DNA from: Thermoclostridium stercorarium subsp. stercorarium DSM 8532 | Lineage (GTDB): Bacteria; Bacillota; Clostridia; DSM-8532 | DNA length: 64,000 bases | Assembly: GCF_000331995.1 (NCBI RefSeq) | Contig: NC_020134.1 | Coordinates: forward strand, 1,339,465-1,403,464 | Direction: 5' to 3' | Shown: one piece after another, positions 63,541-64,000 of the stretch | How the letters are laid out: the number at the start of each line of letters is the position of its first letter | Position numbering within the stretch: the first letter of the stretch is position 1 | The notes under the pieces: model-generated | Told to the model about the DNA's origin: nothing | The model's input: only the letters and a program-made list of their open reading frames with translations | Database searches by the model: none | Translations under genes and position numbers: made by a program

Positions 63541-64000
63541 ATGCGGGAGATTCAGGTAAACACCCAGACGAAAAAATATTCGCTGAAGATCGGGAATGGC
63601 GTATTTGACGAAGAAAGTTCATATATTGCGTTAAAAGACAGAAAAAGCGTAATAGTAGCCGACAGCAATGTGGCGCCGCTGTACGGGGAAAAACTGATGG
63701 AAAAGCTGCGGAGTATGGGCATTGAGGCAGAACTTTACGTTTTCCCCGCAGGCGAGAGCAGCAAAAGCCATGAAGAACTGATAAAGCTTTATAATTTTCT
63801 GAGTGACGCAAATATCACAAGAAACGATTATATAATTGCCGTTGGTGGGGGTGTAACCGGTGATTTGGCCGGTTTTGCGGCTTCCACCTATCTGCGCGGA
63901 GTAAATCTGGTACAGGTACCCACTTCCCTGCTGGCAATGGTGGATTCAAGCATTGGCGGAAAGGTTGCCGTAAATCTGCCTGCAGGGAAAAACCTTGTGG
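63541..64000 (+). CDS. aroB: 3-dehydroquinate synthase (3' end beyond the window)
   Basis: Partial, 153 residues visible from the ATG at 63541, 2 bp after aroF. It converts DAHP to 3-dehydroquinate with NAD and a metal. VVADSNVAPLYGEKL-like IVADSNVAPLYGEKL near 40, FPAGESSKSHEEL, AVGGGVTGDLAGFAA near 100-114, and QVPTSLLAMVDSSIGGKVAV near 126-145 are AroB signatures. It shows that the aro operon continues past the window. Confidence 0.95.
   Translation, partial: MREIQVNTQTKKYSLKIGNGVFDEESSYIALKDRKSVIVADSNVAPLYGEKLMEKLRSMGIEAELYVFPAGESSKSHEELIKLYNFLSDANITRNDYIIAVGGGVTGDLAGFAASTYLRGVNLVQVPTSLLAMVDSSIGGKVAVNLPAGKNLV

Noticed and set aside
63455-63811. 118-codon minus-strand frame at the right edge
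   Set aside because: Antisense to the end of aroF and the start of aroB, which has clear AroB motifs and a start 2 bp after aroF.

Overview
The window reads as chromosome of an anaerobic, low-GC Gram-positive bacterium of the class Clostridia. The grounds are strong GGAGG-type ribosome sites, frequent TTG/GTG starts, ferredoxin-linked 2-oxoacid oxidation, acetate formation through Pta-AckA, S-layer homology domains, and a Bacillus-like order of tmk, yaaR, holB, ricT and trmN6 genes. A relative of Thermoclostridium or Acetivibrio is a guess. Nearly all genes are housekeeping or metabolic and lie in short operons with clear promoters and terminators.

Layout. 1-4.2 kb: XRE-cupin regulator plus potABCD polyamine importer. 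4.3-6.4 kb (minus): cyclase-family hydrolase and glucose-6-phosphate dehydrogenase. 6.6-12.8 kb: Orn/Lys/Arg decarboxylase, tmk, yaaR, holB, ricT, a ferredoxin, trmN6 and an orphan fumarase beta subunit. 12.9-16.2 kb: a P-loop ATPase and a four-subunit 2-oxoacid:ferredoxin oxidoreductase. 16.3-19.9 kb: queT behind a preQ1-like leader, an HD protein and RNase R. 20.0-24.1 kb: a Glu-Asp-Thr tRNA cluster, a decayed orphan CRISPR array, and an IS256-type element split by a second IS256-type element. 24.2-28.0 kb: an extracellular-type ComEC-like hydrolase with DUF3006, tRNA-Gln and a MATE exporter. 28.1-44.1 kb: a long type IV pilus locus ending in a lipoprotein, an SLH protein and a von Willebrand A surface protein. 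44.1-55.0 kb: branched-chain aminotransferase, YqeG, an AroE-like protein, ComFB, an SsuABC-type ABC transporter, DUF445, a radical SAM protein, TrmFO and a tandem AAA protein. 55.3-59.1 kb: pta, ackA and aspartokinase. 59.2-61.9 kb: a membrane-protein gene broken by an intact copy of the first IS. 62.2-64.0 kb: an aromatic biosynthesis operon (aroF, aroB, running off the end).

Most interesting signals. (1) The aroF operon is preceded by a promoter, a 34-codon ORF with 12 Phe/Tyr/Trp among residues 11-26, and mutually exclusive 1:2, 2:3 and 3:4 RNA pairings ending in a terminator. This has the form of ribosome-mediated attenuation, which is rarely described in Firmicutes. (2) The pilus locus combines a retractable pilus machine with unusual partners: an ATT-started pseudopilin, a fused PilO, a giant PilX-like protein, and a VWA protein built like a tip adhesin. 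Two likely c-di-GMP receptors (the PilB N-domain and, some kilobases away, ComFB) lie in the same stretch. (3) All three IS insertions can be resolved to the base with 8-bp target duplications. This allows reconstruction of the broken gene and shows that the 36-kb segment between the inverted copies has not flipped since insertion. (4) The AroE-like protein lacks both canonical catalytic residues.

Everything here was read by eye. Family names rest on recognised motifs and gene order, not on database searches.
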